Shown here piece by piece: positions 35,223 through 47,091 of a stretch of 64,000 nt of DNA. The position numbers and the translations under genes were made by a program. How positions within the stretch are numbered: the first letter of the stretch is position 1; the number at the start of each line of letters is the position of its first letter. A model generated the notes under the pieces. The model was not told the origin of the DNA. It ran no database searches and saw only the letters and a list, made by a program, of their open reading frames with translations. The DNA is from Tsukamurella asaccharolytica (GTDB taxonomy: Bacteria > Actinomycetota > Actinomycetes > Mycobacteriales > Mycobacteriaceae): positions 434,001 to 498,000 of the forward strand of contig NZ_VIGW01000001.1 in NCBI RefSeq assembly GCF_007858435.1, read 5' to 3'.

Positions 35223-36120
35223 CGACGGTTCCTATCCACGCGATCGCGAGCACCTGCAGCACGCGATCACCCAGCGCGATCTCCTCGGGCTCGCCCGCCT
35301 CGCCACCGTCGACGTCCACGGCGTAGCGCAGGATCGCGATGGTGAACGGCACCATCGACAGGCCGTACCAGATGTTGTTCGGGTGGGCCGTCTTGTCGAA
35401 CGCCCACAGCCCGTAGCAGAGGACGACGGCCGTGGCCGCGAGCGTCCACACGAACCGCAGGTAGGTGGTGGTGTAGTACTCCAGCGACTTGCGGATCTTG
35501 GCGCCGGTGCGCTCGGCGAGCTGCAGCTCCGCGTAGCGCTTGCCCGCGGCCATGAACAGCGAGCCGAAGGCCATCACCAGCAGGAACCACTGCGACAGGC
35601 CCTTGGGCAGCTCGGCCGCCACGCCACCGGCGACGGCGCGCAGCAGGAAGCCGGAGCTCACGATGCAGATGTCGAGCACCGCCTGGTGCTTGAGGCCGAA
35701 GCAGTAGCCCAGCTGGATCACGATGTACACCGCGATCACGATGGCCAGCTCCTTGTTCGCGAGCAGGGAGACCGCGATGGCCCCGGCGCCGAACACGAAG
35801 GACAGGACGTAGGCCAGGTTCACCGGCACCACGCCGGCGGCGATCGGGCGGTAGCGCTTGGTGGGGTGCGCGCGGTCGGCCTCGACGTCGAGGGCGTCGT
35901 TGATCAGGTAGATCGACGACGCGGCCAGACAGAACGCGATGAACGCGATGCCGACGTTGCCGAACTGCACGTACTGCAGCTGGTCGCGCCCGGCGGCGAG
36001 AGGAGCCACCACGACGAGGACGTTCTTGACCCACTGGCGGGGCCGGATCGCCTTGATCAGTCCGGTGGCGAGGTTCGACGGTGCCTTCGGCTCGCCGTGC
36101 TCGATCGGCTCCTCGCTCAT
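35200..36120 (-). CDS. ubiA: Decaprenyl-phosphate phosphoribosyltransferase (DPPR synthase)
   Basis: A UbiA-type membrane prenyltransferase that joins phosphoribosyl pyrophosphate to decaprenyl phosphate, the first step to the arabinose donor of the cell wall. The 306-residue protein has about nine membrane segments with the two aspartate motifs, LINDALDVEADRAHP (Asp75, Asp78, Asp82) and GLKHQAVLDICIV. It is the target class linked to ethambutol resistance in mycobacteria. The start ATG overlaps the upstream phosphatase stop by one base. Neighbours on both sides act in the same pathway. Confidence 0.94.
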   Translation of the reverse strand: MSEEPIEHGEPKAPSNLATGLIKAIRPRQWVKNVLVVVAPLAAGRDQLQYVQFGNVGIAFIAFCLAASSIYLINDALDVEADRAHPTKRYRPIAAGVVPVNLAYVLSFVFGAGAIAVSLLANKELAIVIAVYIVIQLGYCFGLKHQAVLDICIVSSGFLLRAVAGGVAAELPKGLSQWFLLVMAFGSLFMAAGKRYAELQLAERTGAKIRKSLEYYTTTYLRFVWTLAATAVVLCYGLWAFDKTAHPNNIWYGLSMVPFTIAILRYAVDVDGGEAGEPEEIALGDRVLQVLAIAWIGTVVAAVYFA

Positions 36121-36709
36121 CAGCTGTTCGATTCCTTGCTCTGGTTCTTCGAGGCGCGGCGCGCCGCCCGGTCAGCCCATAGTCTCTCACCCTCGATCGC
36201 GGCCAACGCGGTCGCCGCTCCGATCGCGGCGCCGGCGGCGACGTCCGTCGGGTAGTGCACGCCGAGGACCAAGCGGGAGGCGAGCATCGGCGGAACGATC
36301 GCGGCGGGCGCCAGCACCGCGCCGCCGGGAACGCCGGACGCGCGGCCCAGCAGGATCGCGCCGGCCGTCGAGCTGGTGGCGTGCGAGGACGGGAAGCTGA
36401 GCTTGCTCGGGGTGCCGACGCCGACCGTGATGTACGGGTGATCGGGGCGCTTGCGGCGCACGATCCGCTTGATCACGACGGACGCTGCGTGCGCGACGAA
36501 GGCGCCGACGCCCGCGGTGACGTACTGCCTCCGGCGCTGCGGCTGCACCACCGCGCCGAGCGCGGCGAGGCCGAGCCAGCCGAGCGAGTGCTCGCCGAAG
36601 TGGCTGAGTCCGCGGGCCGCGGGCACCACGCCCGGGCGGTCGGCCAGCTGCGCCTGCACCCCCACGAGGATCATCTCCTCGGGGCTCAGTGCCTGCTCCG
36701 GGGCATTGC

Positions 36710-36713
<4 letters not shown>
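36120..36713 (-). CDS. PAP2-family DPPR phosphatase candidate
   Basis: A 197-residue membrane phosphatase of the PAP2 class with the full signature: KRIVRRKRPDH, PSSHATSS and SRLVLGVHYPTD. Its place between glfT2 and ubiA matches the mycobacterial gene (Rv3807c) thought to dephosphorylate decaprenyl-phosphoryl-5-phosphoribose after UbiA. The start is GTG 36713, overlapping the glfT2 stop by four bases; the longer frame reaching into glfT2 is shadow. Confidence 0.88.
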
Positions 36714-39855
<3,142 letters not shown>

Positions 39856-39907
39856 TCAGGGTACCGGCCGGGGGGCGTCGATGACGCCACCCGGCCCGGG
39901 CCTGTGA

Positions 39908-42112
39908 CTAAGCGGGGGCGTTCGGCACCGTCGGGACCGGCAGCGGGGTGGATCCCGCGGGCGCCGAGGGTGCCGCCGGAGCGGCGGGTGCGGTGGTCGC
40001 CGGGGCCGCCGGAGCGGACGGCGCACCCGGGGTGGAGGGGGCCGACGGGGCGGCGGGCGCCGCAGGGGTGCTCGCGCCGGGGGTGGCGGGGACGGCGGTG
40101 TCGCCCGGGGCGACGGGCACCGCCGGGACGCCCGTCGGGGTGTCGGCGGGCGTCGGGTTGAGGCCGAGCAGATCGCCCCAGCCCGGGATCAGGTTGAGCA
40201 GCGGCAGCGGCGGCAGGCTCGGCGCGCCGCCCGCGGCGAAGGCGGTGGCCCAGTTGAGTAGGGTCGCGGGCGCGGAGACGCCCGACGGGACGACCTGGGC
40301 GCCGTTCGCCTTCGTGTAGTAGATGGTGCCGTTCTGGTACGACTGCAGGGTCGAGCCGTCGGGGAAGGCGATCGGGTTCGCCACGACGCGGCCGAGCGTC
40401 CCCTTCTCCCCGCCGGCGGCGGCGTAGGCGGCCTCGATCGCGGCCTTGGGGGTCACTCCCTGGACTCCGGGCGCTACCGCGGCTGCGGCGGGCGGCGCGG
40501 GGATGCCGGGGATCGCCGGCGCGGCCGGCGCGGTGGGAGCCGCAGGCGCGGCGGGAGCGGCCGGCGCGGCGGGAGCGGCCGGCGCGGCCGGAGCGGAGCC
40601 GACGGGCGCGGCGGCGCCCGGAGCGGCACCGGGCACCGTCGGGATCGCGGGCGCGACCGGAGCGGCCGGGGCCGCGGGCGCAGCAGGAGCGGCCGGGGCC
40701 GCGGGTGCGGCCGCCGGGGCGGTGGGCGCGGCGGCCGCCACGGCGGTGGACGCGGCACCGCCGGTCGGTGCGGCCTGGGCCGCGTTGGGGGCGGTCGGGA
40801 CCGGATTGAACGGGTCGACGGGGGCCGCGACGATCGGCTGGTCCACCACGCGCCCGGGCACCGGGGCCGCGGTGGCGCCCGACGGCGCAGTGGCCGCGCC
40901 GGGGGCGCTCGGGGCGCCGGGTGCGGGCGCCGACGCGGGGGCCTGGCCGTCGACGGTGAACCAGTCCGAGCGCAGCCCGAGCTTCTTGCGGACCTCGTCG
41001 CCCTTCACGGTGACGGTGCGGTTCGCGCCGACGATCTCCGCGGCCTCCACGCGGCCGGCCTGGGCCGACTGCGTCTTGACCACGCGGATGGACTTGAACT
41101 CGCCGACGCCGAACTCCTGCGCGATCTTCGCGGTCGGGACCTTCTGGGTCCAGTTCTTGAACGGGGAGACGACGTCGCCGTCGTCCTTGACCGCCGTGAA
41201 ATCACCGCCCGCGGTGTAGCCGCCGGTGGAGCTGGAGAACTCGGTGGAGACGGCGTAGCCGTTCTTGGCCATGACCAGGCCCGCGGTGCTCGCGACGGCC
41301 CGGTCGGCGCGCGGATCCTCCTTGCCCGCACCGCCGTAGACCTGGGAGTCCTGCGTGTCGTTGTAGCGGTCGCCGCGCTTGGCGCTCTCGGCCAGCGCGT
41401 AGGACCGGGCCGCGATGGCCTGGGCGCGCAGGGCCTCGTAGCCGCCCTGGTCGGCCCACTCGACCTTGCTCTCCACGGGCACCACGCCGCGCACGTAGTC
41501 CTCGACGGTGACCACGTTGAAGACCTTGCCGTCCTTGGCCGCGACCGCGCCGCGGTAGGCGGCGTTGGTGCCGCAGAACTTGAGCAGCTCGCCGACGGGG
41601 CGGTTCGCCTCCGCGTTGAGCGGGGCGACCGTCGCGTCCCCGCCGGCCGGCACGGTCTTGACGACGGGGCCGTTGCAGCCGGTGGTGATGACGGCGTTGC
41701 CGCCCTCGAGCCGCACGGCCTGCCCGGGGGCGACCTGCTGATCGCCGATCTTGGCGCCGGCCGGTGCCAGCACGTTCGCAGCCTTCTGGGTGGTGAGCTG
41801 GACGCGGACGGGCAGCTTCACATCCGCGCGGGCCAGCTGGGAGCCGCCGTAGTAGTGGGCGACGATCTGCTCGGCCTTCCAGCCCGACTTCGCGTAGCCG
41901 AAGGCGCCCCACTGGCCGAGGCCGCGGCCGTGGCCGTTGCCCTGTCCGGTGAAGGTCACCTCGCTGCCGGCGGCCAGCGCCGGGTCGCCGACGAGGTTCG
42001 TGGTGCTGAGCAGCGCGGCCGCGCCGCCCACGGCCAGGGCCGGGAGCATCGCGAGCGCGACGGTACGCCGTCCGCGGCGGCGACGAGGACCGCCGTCGAT
42101 CCACACGGGCAT
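39908..42112 (-). CDS. Secreted SpoIID/LytB-domain protein with alanine-proline-rich C-terminus
   Basis: A 734-residue exported protein. After a basic N-terminus and signal/anchor segment (VALAMLPALAVGGAAALLS) comes a SpoIID/LytB domain. Its marks are GQGNGHGRGLGQWGAFGYAK, YVRGVVPVESKVEWA, EALRAQAIAARSYAL and STGGYTAGGDF. SpoIID proteins cut or modify peptidoglycan glycan strands. From about residue 385 the protein is mostly alanine, proline and glycine repeats, with one small ordered insert (PKAAIEAAYAAAGGEKGTLG) recalling an LGFP-type wall-binding repeat. The start is ATG 42112 with AAGGAGAAG before it. Confidence 0.8.
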   Translation of the reverse strand: MPVWIDGGPRRRRGRRTVALAMLPALAVGGAAALLSTTNLVGDPALAAGSEVTFTGQGNGHGRGLGQWGAFGYAKSGWKAEQIVAHYYGGSQLARADVKLPVRVQLTTQKAANVLAPAGAKIGDQQVAPGQAVRLEGGNAVITTGCNGPVVKTVPAGGDATVAPLNAEANRPVGELLKFCGTNAAYRGAVAAKDGKVFNVVTVEDYVRGVVPVESKVEWADQGGYEALRAQAIAARSYALAESAKRGDRYNDTQDSQVYGGAGKEDPRADRAVASTAGLVMAKNGYAVSTEFSSSTGGYTAGGDFTAVKDDGDVVSPFKNWTQKVPTAKIAQEFGVGEFKSIRVVKTQSAQAGRVEAAEIVGANRTVTVKGDEVRKKLGLRSDWFTVDGQAPASAPAPGAPSAPGAATAPSGATAAPVPGRVVDQPIVAAPVDPFNPVPTAPNAAQAAPTGGAASTAVAAAAPTAPAAAPAAPAAPAAPAAPAAPVAPAIPTVPGAAPGAAAPVGSAPAAPAAPAAPAAPAAPAAPTAPAAPAIPGIPAPPAAAAVAPGVQGVTPKAAIEAAYAAAGGEKGTLGRVVANPIAFPDGSTLQSYQNGTIYYTKANGAQVVPSGVSAPATLLNWATAFAAGGAPSLPPLPLLNLIPGWGDLLGLNPTPADTPTGVPAVPVAPGDTAVPATPGASTPAAPAAPSAPSTPGAPSAPAAPATTAPAAPAAPSAPAGSTPLPVPTVPNAPA

Positions 42113-42369
42113 GGCTTCTCCTTAGCTCGACGCAGTGAGCCGCACCCGGAAAGGGCAAAGCTCAACGTGAGGTCGAGACTAACACCATCTGCCCCATTCG
42201 TCACCCGGGCACCATTTGTCACATCAGTCACAACAGGGCGTCCGTTCCTCCGCGGACAGACGTAACGCTCCAGGGAACGTATGCGCGCCACGCATACCCT
42301 CCGCGCAGAACTACTGATCTCCGCGGGTCCACGCGGGCCCGGACCGGCGGCGCGCCGTCGAACCCGAAC
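42113..42369 (-). promoter_or_regulatory. Upstream region of the SpoIID-like gene with inverted and direct repeats
   Basis: This 257-base gap has no gene. A perfect inverted repeat GTATGCG-CGCCA-CGCATAC lies at 42279-42297, about 73 bases after the HAD stop; it may end that transcript or bind a protein. Nearer the SpoIID-like gene, on the minus strand, TGTGAC occurs twice three bases apart (42216-42230), followed by GGTGACG. TAGTCT, about 65 bases before the ATG, could be a -10 element. GTCAC direct repeats recall MtrA-type control of wall enzymes, but the spacing does not match well. Confidence 0.4.
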
Positions 42370-43269
42370 CTAGAACCAGCGCTCCAGCACCCGGGCGACG
42401 CCGTCGTGGAGGTTCGTCGCGGTGACCGCGTTCGCGGCGCTGCGGGCCACCGGGTGCGCGTTACCCATGGCCACGCCCATGCTCGCCCAGCGCAGCATCG
42501 CGGCGTCGTTGGGCATGTCGCCGAAGGCGGCGGTGCGGAGGTCGCCGGTGAGCCCGAGGTGCTCGATCGCCAGCTGGATGCCGGTGGCCTTGGTGACGCC
42601 GGGGACGTGGAACTCGATGAGCCCGTTGTTGGTGGCGTAGGTGACGTCGGCGAGGCCGTTCAGGTGCGGGGCGATGCGGGCGTGCATCTCGTCCGACGTC
42701 AGCCCCGGCTGCCGGACCAGCAGCTTCACGGCGGGGTGCGCGAGGACCTCGGCGTCGGCGGCGGTCACGGTGTCGGGTTCGAGCCAGGCGTGCTGATACC
42801 CGGTTGACGCGGCGAACCGCGGCGTGGCGGCATCGTGCTCACCGTTCGCCACCCGCTCGGCGGCGAACCCCGCACCGGGGAGGTGGCGGTAGACGAGTTC
42901 GGCGACGGCCTCCAACAGCTCCGTCGACATCAACGCCGCCGAGACCACCCGGCCCGAGCCGGTGTCGTAGAGCACCGCACCGTTCGCGCACACCGCGAGC
43001 GGCGCGAAGTCCAACTGGTCGGCGATGGGGTCGACGGCCCGCGGCGGCCGGCCGGTGGCCAGCACGAAGTGGCCGCCGGCATCGCGGACCGCGTTCACGG
43101 CGACGTGCGTGCGCAGGGTGAGCCGCTCGTGGTCGTCCACGAGCGTGCCGTCGACGTCGCTCGCGACCAGGATCGGGGCGGCGCCGAGCACGTCGAGCCC
43201 CGGTGCGTCAGGCAGCCCCGCCGTCGATGGCGCGTCAGGCAGCCCCGCCGTCGATGGCGCGTCAGGCAC
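42370..43269 (-). CDS. HAD-superfamily phosphatase (Cof type)
   Basis: A 299-residue cytoplasmic HAD hydrolase of the Cof/IIB class: motif 1 VASDVDGTLVDD with the nucleophile aspartate, motif 2 LATGRP, a lysine in VTKATGIQLA, and motif 4 FGDMPNDAAML. It probably removes phosphate from sugar phosphates or similar; the substrate is unknown. The position next to the acyltransferase matches mycobacterial Rv3813c. The first 25 residues are a repeat (PDAPSTAGL twice, then PDAP) created by a 27-base tandem duplication at the gene start. The GTG start overlaps the upstream stop by eight bases. Confidence 0.88.
   Translation of the reverse strand: MPDAPSTAGLPDAPSTAGLPDAPGLDVLGAAPILVASDVDGTLVDDHERLTLRTHVAVNAVRDAGGHFVLATGRPPRAVDPIADQLDFAPLAVCANGAVLYDTGSGRVVSAALMSTELLEAVAELVYRHLPGAGFAAERVANGEHDAATPRFAASTGYQHAWLEPDTVTAADAEVLAHPAVKLLVRQPGLTSDEMHARIAPHLNGLADVTYATNNGLIEFHVPGVTKATGIQLAIEHLGLTGDLRTAAFGDMPNDAAMLRWASMGVAMGNAHPVARSAANAVTATNLHDGVARVLERWF
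43205..43268 (-). repeat. 27-base tandem repeat at the HAD gene start
   Basis: Two perfect 27-base copies (43205-43231 and 43232-43258) and a third partial copy of ten bases (43259-43268) cover the first codons of the HAD gene. They keep the reading frame and add nine residues each. Copy number may vary between strains. Confidence 0.85.
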
Positions 43270-44026
43270 CGTCGCCCTGACGTTCCTCCCGGGCCCGGCG
43301 ACGCGCGTCGAGGTCGGCGGCGTCCATGGCGTCGGCCTCCTCCAGCGTGGGCGCGGTGCCCCCGAGCCGGCGCGGAACCCACGGCTCCCCCTGCGGGTGC
43401 GGGCCGTACAGGTCCTGCAGCCGCAGCAGCATGGCCTGCATCGACTCCTTGAGCCGCGCGGTCAGCTCGTCGGGCGGGCCCACCGGATCGAGCGGATCGC
43501 ACACGCCGATGATGATGCGGAACTTCTTCCGGCCGAGCTGCTTGGGCAGGCCCTTGGTCCAGATCTGCTGGGCGCCCCACACCACGACGGGGACGATCGG
43601 CACGTCCGCCTCGATCGCCATGCGCGCGGCGCCGGACTTGAAGCCCTTGAGCTCGAAACTGCGGCTGTGCGTGGCCTCGGGGTAGACGCCGACGAGCTCG
43701 CCCGCCTTGAGCGCGTCCACCGCCGCCCGGTAGGCGTCGGCACCGGCCTCGCGGTCGACGGGGATGTGCCGCAACGCCCGCATGAGCGGGCCGGTCTTCG
43801 AATTGTCGAAGACCTCCTTCTTCGCCATGAAGCGCACCTTGCGGCGGCCGGCGGCGTACGCGGGCTTCCCGGCGAAGGGGAAGTCCAGGTAGCCGGTGTG
43901 ATTGATCGCTACCACCGCCCCGCCCGAACGCGGGAACTTCTGGAAGTCCACCTCGGTGAACTTGATGCCTTGGAAGGCCCACATACCGCGGGCAACTTCG
44001 AGAATCGTTCCGTACACGGGTTCCAC
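43262..44026 (-). CDS. 1-acyl-glycerol-3-phosphate acyltransferase (PlsC family)
   Basis: A 254-residue membrane-associated acyltransferase with the HX4D motif NHTGYLDF and the second block VGVYPEATHSRSF, a variant of the usual PEGTRS. It is expected to move an acyl chain from acyl-CoA onto a glycerophosphate. Mycobacteria carry several related genes at this place (Rv3814c-Rv3816c); here there is one. There is no strong membrane segment, so the association is probably peripheral. The GTG/ATG start at 44026 gives MEPVYGTILEV, typical for this family in actinobacteria. Confidence 0.85.
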   Translation of the reverse strand: MEPVYGTILEVARGMWAFQGIKFTEVDFQKFPRSGGAVVAINHTGYLDFPFAGKPAYAAGRRKVRFMAKKEVFDNSKTGPLMRALRHIPVDREAGADAYRAAVDALKAGELVGVYPEATHSRSFELKGFKSGAARMAIEADVPIVPVVVWGAQQIWTKGLPKQLGRKKFRIIIGVCDPLDPVGPPDELTARLKESMQAMLLRLQDLYGPHPQGEPWVPRRLGGTAPTLEEADAMDAADLDARRRAREERQGDGA

Positions 44027-44127
44027 ACCGTCAGCGTAGCCGCGGAGCCGAGTCCGCGGTGTGTCGCCCGGGTGCTCGGGCGCCCATTACGCTGTAGCGG
44101 TAACGAACACGGGCGAAAGGTTCCACA

Positions 44128-45717
44128 GTGCAGGTCACCAGCGTCGGGCACGCGGGTTTCCACATCTCCACCGCCGCAGGCACCATCCTGTGTGATCCGT
44201 GGGTCAACCCCGCGTACTTCGCGTCGTGGTTCCCCTTCCCGGACAACACGCAGCTGGACTGGAAGACGCTCGGCGACGTCGACTACCTCTACGTCTCCCA
44301 CCTGCACCGGGACCACTTCGACGCGCGCAACCTCGCGGAGAACGTGAGCAAGGACGCCACCGTCCTGCTGCCCGACTACCCCGTGCCGGACCTGCGGCGC
44401 GAGCTGGAGAAGCTGGGTTTCACGAAGTTCTTCGAGACGCAGGACTCGGTGAAGCACACGATCAGCGGCCCCCGGGGCGACCTCGACGTGATGATCATCG
44501 CGCTGCGCGCCCCCGCGGACGGCCCCATCGGCGACTCGGGCCTGATCGTCTCCGACGGCGAGACGGTGCTGTTCAACATGAACGACGCCCGCCCCGTCGA
44601 CATGGAGGTGCTCGACGAGTTCGGCGGCGTCGACGTGCACCTGCTGCAGTACTCGGGCGCCATCTGGTACCCGATGGTCTACGACATGCCGAAGGGCTCC
44701 AAGCGCCGCTTCGCCGAGCAGAAGCGCCAGCGCGGCATGGACCGCGCCCGCAGCTACGTCGACCAGGTCGCCGGCACCTGGGTGGTGCCGTCGGCGGGCC
44801 CGCCCGCCTTCCTCGACCCCGAGCTGCGCTACCTCAACGACGAGGGCCGGGTGGACCGGGAGACGATCGGCGGCGACCCGTCGAACATCTTCCCGGACCA
44901 GATCACCTTCCTCGAGGAGATGAAGAAGAACGGCAACGACGGGGGCCTGCTGTTCATCCCCGGCACCGTCGGCGACTTCCGCGGCAAGGAACTCGTTTCC
45001 CTGACCCACCCGGTTCCCGAGGCCGAGGTGATGGACATCTTCGAGAACAAGACCGCCTACCTCGACGCCTTCGCCGCGCGCCAGGCGACGGTCCTCGAGG
45101 CCGAGAAGGCCACCTGGGCCCAGGACGACGGGCAGCCCCTGCTGCCGGCCCTCAAGGCCAAGTTCGAGCCGATCATGCAGGCATCGCCGCTGATCAGCGA
45201 CGGGATCGGCTACCCCGTCGGGCTGGAGATGGCGGATTCGACGGGGGCCGTCGAGACCGTGGTGCTCGACTTCCCGAACCGCACGGTCCGCGGCCCCGAG
45301 GAGGGCGACGGCAAGTACCGGTACGGCTTCCGCATCGCCGCCGAGCTGGTCCGCACCGTGCTCCGCGACGACGAGCCGGACTGGGTGAACACGATCTTCC
45401 TGTCGACGCGGTTCACCACGTGGCGGATCGGCGGCTACAACGAGTTCCTCTACACCTTCTTCAAGTGCCTCACCGACGAGCGGATCGCCTACGCCGACGG
45501 CTGGTTCTCCGAGGCGCACGACGACACCGCCTCGACCGAGCTGGACGGCTGGGAGGTGCAGCGCCGCTGCCCGCACCTCAAGGCCGACCTGTCGAAGTTC
45601 GGCGTTGTCGAGGGCGGCAAGCTGACCTGCAACCTGCACGGCTGGCAGTGGGACCTCGAGTCCGGACGGTGCCTCACCTCCAGCGGGCACGAGCTGCGCG
45701 CGAAGAAGCTGACATGA
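44128..45717 (+). CDS. Metallo-beta-lactamase-fold protein with C-terminal Rieske domain
   Basis: The 529-residue protein joins two domains. Residues 1 to about 250 form a metallo-beta-lactamase-like fold (TSVGHAGFHISTAAGT, YVSHLHRDHFDARNL), similar to UlaG-type hydrolases. The last 60 residues are a Rieske [2Fe-2S] domain with both ligand pairs, CPHL and CNLHGW. Equivalent to mycobacterial Rv3818; function is unknown, but fold and cluster suggest an oxidoreductase or demethylase-like role. The start is GTG 44128 with GAAAGG upstream. Its stop overlaps the next ATG. Confidence 0.88.
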   Translation: MQVTSVGHAGFHISTAAGTILCDPWVNPAYFASWFPFPDNTQLDWKTLGDVDYLYVSHLHRDHFDARNLAENVSKDATVLLPDYPVPDLRRELEKLGFTKFFETQDSVKHTISGPRGDLDVMIIALRAPADGPIGDSGLIVSDGETVLFNMNDARPVDMEVLDEFGGVDVHLLQYSGAIWYPMVYDMPKGSKRRFAEQKRQRGMDRARSYVDQVAGTWVVPSAGPPAFLDPELRYLNDEGRVDRETIGGDPSNIFPDQITFLEEMKKNGNDGGLLFIPGTVGDFRGKELVSLTHPVPEAEVMDIFENKTAYLDAFAARQATVLEAEKATWAQDDGQPLLPALKAKFEPIMQASPLISDGIGYPVGLEMADSTGAVETVVLDFPNRTVRGPEEGDGKYRYGFRIAAELVRTVLRDDEPDWVNTIFLSTRFTTWRIGGYNEFLYTFFKCLTDERIAYADGWFSEAHDDTASTELDGWEVQRRCPHLKADLSKFGVVEGGKLTCNLHGWQWDLESGRCLTSSGHELRAKKLT

Positions 45718-46895
45718 GCGGGCCGCGGCGTCCGCGCAACAACCGGCAGCGCGTCGAGGACTACTACGGCGTGCACGACACGGGCATGGGCTCGCGCCCG
45801 GCGCCCGCCGCACCGCCCGCTCCCCCGACGGTGCCGCCCGCACCGCTCACTCCACCGCAGGCCCCGCCCCCGGGGCAGCAGCCGCCCCAGGCGCCCCGCC
45901 GGCCGCGCGTGATCCCGCCGCCCGAGGTGCAGGTCGCCGCGAAGGAGGCGGCCCGTGCCGCCGCGGGCGCGCCCCCGTCCGCCCCGGGGACGCCGGACCC
46001 CGAGGCGCCGCGCACCAAGCCCGATCCCCTGACGGATCCGCTCACGTCGGAGACCTTCCAGGGCGTGCAGCAGGCGACGGACACGTTCGACGCGGGCGTG
46101 TTCGGCTACAGCGCGTCGACGGGGCCGCAGACGGCGTCGAGCACCTCCTCCACCGGCTTCGACGGCGGCTTCGACACCGCTTTCGACGGCGGCTTCGACC
46201 AGTTCGCGCCGCCGCGCTTCGAGCCCCGCGCCGAGAACCCCGTCGACGACCTCCGGACCGACGCGCCGCAGTCCTCGCACGCCGACGGGGAGACCTTCGA
46301 GGCGACGTTCGAGTCGCACCCCGAGACCGACACCCTCGACGAGCCCGACGAGTCGTACATCGACGTCGAGGTGGTGGACGTCGAGGTCGATGCGCCGGCC
46401 TTCGCAGAGCCGCTCGCGATCGACCCCTTCCCGTACACGCAGATCGACGAGACCTACGTCGACCCCGAGACCCTGCGAGACCTGCAGCACCGCCAGGCAC
46501 CCCACCAACCGAAGGAATCCGGTGACATGACCGCATTCAACGAGTCCCTGAACGAAGCCATGACGATCGACGGCGCCCTGGGCGTGGCGCTGGTCGACGC
46601 GAGCAGCGGCATGGCCCTCGCGACGGCCGGCAACCCCGCGGAGTTCAACCTCGAGGTCGCCGCGGCCGGCAACTCCGCGCTGGTGCAGGCGATGGGTCGC
46701 ACGCTGGGCGATCTGGACCTCGAGGACCACATCGAGGACATCCTCATCACCCTCGGCACGCAGTACCAGATCGTGCGCCCCATCAACCAGGGCACCGACG
46801 ACCTGTTCCTCTACCTGGTACTCGACCGCTCGCGCGCCAACCTCGCGATGGCCCGCTTCCGCCTCACCAAGCTCGCGGAGCAGATCGAGCTCTGA
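45714..46895 (+). CDS. Disordered/roadblock-domain protein
   Basis: A 393-residue protein. The first 270 residues are proline-rich, then acidic and probably unfolded. They include a short GGFD repeat (FDGGFDTAFDGGFDQF) and a run of acidic segments. The last 122 residues form a roadblock/LC7-like domain (MTAFNESLNEAMTIDGALGV ... LVDASSGMALATAG ... ARFRLTKLAEQIEL), a fold that serves small GTPase systems in actinobacteria. An internal ATG at 46527 has AAGGAATC before it and would give the roadblock part alone. The gene overlaps the upstream stop by four bases (ATGA). Confidence 0.75.
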   Translation: MSGPRRPRNNRQRVEDYYGVHDTGMGSRPAPAAPPAPPTVPPAPLTPPQAPPPGQQPPQAPRRPRVIPPPEVQVAAKEAARAAAGAPPSAPGTPDPEAPRTKPDPLTDPLTSETFQGVQQATDTFDAGVFGYSASTGPQTASSTSSTGFDGGFDTAFDGGFDQFAPPRFEPRAENPVDDLRTDAPQSSHADGETFEATFESHPETDTLDEPDESYIDVEVVDVEVDAPAFAEPLAIDPFPYTQIDETYVDPETLRDLQHRQAPHQPKESGDMTAFNESLNEAMTIDGALGVALVDASSGMALATAGNPAEFNLEVAAAGNSALVQAMGRTLGDLDLEDHIEDILITLGTQYQIVRPINQGTDDLFLYLVLDRSRANLAMARFRLTKLAEQIEL

Positions 46896-46952
46896 ACCCC
46901 GGGGCGCCGGTGGGCCTCCGGTCACCGGTGGGCCTACCCAGCCGATCCCCGA

Positions 46953-47007
46953 CTCTCCGATTCTGTCCGCCCTGGCCACCGCGACCGCATCGGACAGAAT
47001 CGGAGAG
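46953..47007. terminator. Bidirectional hairpin between convergent genes
   Basis: A perfect 17-base inverted repeat, CTCTCCGATTCTGTCCG (46953-46969) and its complement (46991-47007), encloses a 21-base loop in the gap between the roadblock gene and serS, which point toward each other. It is symmetrical and so could end both transcripts. The loop is long and there is no U run. A repeated CCGGTGGGCCT (46908 and 46925) lies just before it. Confidence 0.65.
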
Positions 47008-47091
47008 CCGTGTCTGAGCGCACGAGCCCGCCCGCGCGGAGGCGAACGCGAGCGATCGCATCTCGACGCGAACTCTCGGGTATCGACCCGA

